A stretch of DNA of 64,000 nt, taken from Macrotis lagotis. Lineage: Eukaryota; Chordata; Mammalia; Peramelemorphia; Peramelidae. A program made the translations under genes and the position numbers. The notes beneath the pieces are model-generated. The model saw only the letters and a program-made list of their open reading frames with translations. It ran no database searches and was not told the origin of the DNA. The stretch is taken from assembly GCF_037893015.1 (NCBI RefSeq), contig NC_133663.1, positions 1,074,333 to 1,138,332 on the forward strand, written 5' to 3'. Positions 59,401 to 62,400 of this stretch are shown in pieces (the stretch's first letter is position 1; the number at the start of each line of letters is the position of its first letter).

Positions 59401-62400
59401 GGGCTGAGGCGGGCCAGGATGCTTCTGGACAGGCGCGGGCGGGCGGCGGGCGGGGTGCGGCCGGGGGAGGGGGCGGCCGTGGGGGGCGGCGGCCCCGGGG
59501 TGCTGCACAGGGGGGGCCCCGGCCTCCGGCCGCGCGCCCGGAGCTTCCAGCTGCGCTCGGTCACGTGGCGGTGCAGCCGGTTCTCCTTGGCCAGCTGCTG
59601 CTGCTCCTCCTGCTCCTCCTGCTCCTCCTCCTCCTCCTCCCCCTCCTCCCCCTCCTCCTCCTCCTCCTCCTCCTCCTCCTCCAGCGCCCCGGGAGGCCGC
59701 CGCGCCCGCAGCCGCGTCCGCAGCCCCCGCAGGGCCGGCCCCACGGAGCCGCGCGCGGGCAACGGCTCGAAGTCGGGGTCCGAGTCCGGGCCCGAGGCGG
59801 GGCTGCCGGCGCCGCTGCTGCCGGGCCCGGGGCTGCCGGCGCTCAGGCCGCTGCTGCTGCTGGAGAAGAGGCGCCGGCGCTCGCGGGCCGGGGAGAACCA
59901 GGGCGCGGGGGCCCCCCGGGGCCCGCGCCCCGCCCGCCGCCGCCCGCCGTACGTGCGGAGCAGCCGGGCCTGGGGCCGCGGGGCCCGGGACGGCGCCATG
60001 GAGCCCGCCAACGGCCGCAAGCGCAAAGGCGGCGGCCGGGGCTGGCCTGCGCGCGCGCGCACGCACGCGCGCACGCACGCGCAGGCGCGGAGAGGTCTCC
60101 GCGACGGCCTCCCGGTTCCCCCTGGCAGGCCCGCCCCGTCCCCGTCGTGCGCACGCGCATTTTCACGGGTCCCGGCTTAGCCGCTCCTGTGCAGCTGTGC
60201 CGAAGGCGGCTCTCCTGTGGTAGCCGCCAATCATAGCTGCGCCCGCCCCTTCTCCACAGCCGATTGGTGGACTATGACAGGAGAGGCCCGCAACTTCCCG
60301 CCCGTACGCATGCGTGCATGCACAGAGGAAGCGGCCGCCCCGACCAATACCCAAAAGGCTTGTTCCTGAGCCTGCCCCTCCCCCCCCTGCGTCTAGGGCG
60401 GAGCCAGAGGCTGGGCGGAGCCAAGCGCCTTCCCCTGTTTCCTGTCTTTCAGGCCAGTTCGACGTGCGGTGGGAAAGCAGAAGGGTGCAAGGCCCGCTGC
60501 CCCGAAGGGCCGGCCGAGAGGCCGGTGAGTGAGGCGCGGGCCCCAGAGGCCTCCGGCCCCCGGACGTGGCCTCCCTCCCGACCCCTCCCTGATCTGACCG
60601 GGGGCGTGGCCTCCCTCCCGACCCCTCCCTGATCTGACCGGGGGCGTGGCCTCCCTCCCGACCCCTCCCTGATCTGACCGGGGGCGTGGCCTCCCTCCCG
60701 ACTCCTCCCCCTCTCCCGGGGGCGTGGCCTCCTCCTGACTCCTCCCCTCTGCCCCGGGGGCGTGGCCTCCTCCCAACTCCTCCCTGATCTGACCGGGGGC
60801 GTGGCCTCCCTCCCGACTCCTCCCCATCTGTCCGGGGACGTGGCCTCCTCCAGACTCCTCCCTGATCTGACCCGGGGGCGTGGCCTCCTCCCAACTCCTC
60901 CCTGATCTGACCGGGGGCGTGGCCTCCTCCAGACTCCTCCCTGATCTGACCGGGGGCTTGGCCTCCCTCCAGACCCCTCCCCTCTCCCCGGGGGCGTGGC
61001 CTCCTCCGACTCCTCCCCTCTCCCCGGGGGCGTGGCCTCCCTCCTGGCCTGGGGCCCCGAAGGGCCGGGCCGGACCCCCGCTCTGAGCCGGTCTCCCCCT
61101 CTCCTGGGCCAGGAGCTGCGGTGGCTGCCGCTGTGCTGCCCGCTGGCCGTGGCCCCCTCCGAGGTTCGGCTGGCGCTGGAGCTGTCCCCCCAGGTAGGGC
61201 CGGGGGCCCCTGGGCGGCGGGGGCGGCGGGGGCGGGGCGGCCCCTCCTGACGCCCCTCTGCCCCCCGCAGCTGCCCGAGGCCCTGTCGGAGCTGTCCATC
61301 CCCGCAGCCATCTCCTTCGATGAGAGTCTGCTGGAGGGTCTGCCCCAGGGCAGCCTCCGGAGCTCGGTAAGGGGGGTTTGCTGGGGGGTCCCTGCTGGGG
61401 GGCTTCTGGGGGGGGCCTTGTGCAGAGAAACAAATTCTGTCCAGAAAGAAAGCTGCGGCCACTACCGCAGCCCCCGCCGCCGCCCGGCACCATGTGGGTG
61501 CAGAAGCCGGCAGCATGGCTCGAGCCCAGGGGCACGGTGCCCAGGCAGGGCTCGGGGCATTCTCGGCGTCGGCTAGACCAGGACCGGCTGGAAACTTAGG
61601 GGCTGTGTGTTGGGAGGAACTTGCGCCAGGCCTGTGAGGGGGAGCACTCCACCATCTCTAGCCCGGGTTTATAAATCGAGGACAGCCCACGTCGATAGAG
61701 CCACATGGGGTTGCTTTACAAATATGTCGTCAAACCCTCATAGTAAATCTGAGGGAGGGAGGAGGGGCTGCTATTCCCATTTTACAGATGAGGAAAGTGA
61801 GGCACACAGGTTAATGACTTGCCTGGAATCCCACAGATGGTAGGCATTGGACGTTAGATTTGAACTCAGGTCTTCCTGACTCCAGGACCTGTGCTCTACC
61901 ACCTGCAGCGCCCTCTAGCCATTTCCCACTGTTTTAGAAGTGTGTGGTATCCTTCCCCCTTGGGATTCCCCACCAGAGGGGTGGCTCTTCTCATTCCAGA
62001 TCACCCTTATCCTGCTGAAGGAACCCAGGTTCCATACTTTGCCCATCATCCTAGGAAGCAGTGTGGCCGGATTGCTTCTCCTGCTTGGCATCATTGCCAT
62101 CCTATGGAAGGTGAGTCCTGTCAGAAGGGTACAGACTCTGGGTGTTTGGGGAGCATTTCTTGGGCACAGGGACCCAGGCATCTAGCTTTGGTTAAGGATC
62201 TACTGGATGAGTTCCCAGATAGCACTGCCTTCCACTGCTCACGTCACTGGGAGCTCTCCAAGCAAGTCATTTCCCACTGATGGTGGTGGTGGGGGCAACC
62301 AGGCAGGCCTAGGGAGAGTCATCTTCATGGTAGGTCAGCCTGGGCACCAAGCCCCTATGTGTGAGGATGTTTGTATGGGACAAGGGTGTCTGGAGAGTTT

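Larger units (their letters stand above)
58900..61370. promoter_or_regulatory. CpG island spanning HASPIN 5' half, its promoter and ITGAE exons 27-29
   Basis: Dense CG dinucleotides and very high GC over about 2.4 kb, against CG-poor flanks. Boundaries are by eye. Confidence 0.85.

Noticed and set aside
60000-60074. Upstream in-frame ATG adding 25 residues to haspin
   Set aside because: The extension is Arg-rich translation of the alternating CG run, and the human protein aligns from the later Met (RLFRTYG against LLRTYGG). It cannot be fully excluded.
57885-60236. Long plus-strand frames (249, 363 and 380 residues) and a 330-residue minus frame over HASPIN
   Set aside because: They are GC-driven shadows of the HASPIN coding frame; the translated products are low-complexity Gly, Arg, Ala, Leu or Ser runs. 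The haspin frame itself has all kinase motifs.
60565-61050. Regular ~40-bp repeats that could suggest a CRISPR array
   Set aside because: Units are directly adjacent without unique spacers, and the genome is mammalian; it is a minisatellite.
60163-61535. Three overlapping minus-strand frames of 355-382 residues with repeated GQIREESGG-type peptides
   Set aside because: They are produced by the ~40-bp minisatellite read in all three frames and overlap real ITGAE exons 27-29 on the other strand. No start context, splice pattern or homology supports a protein.
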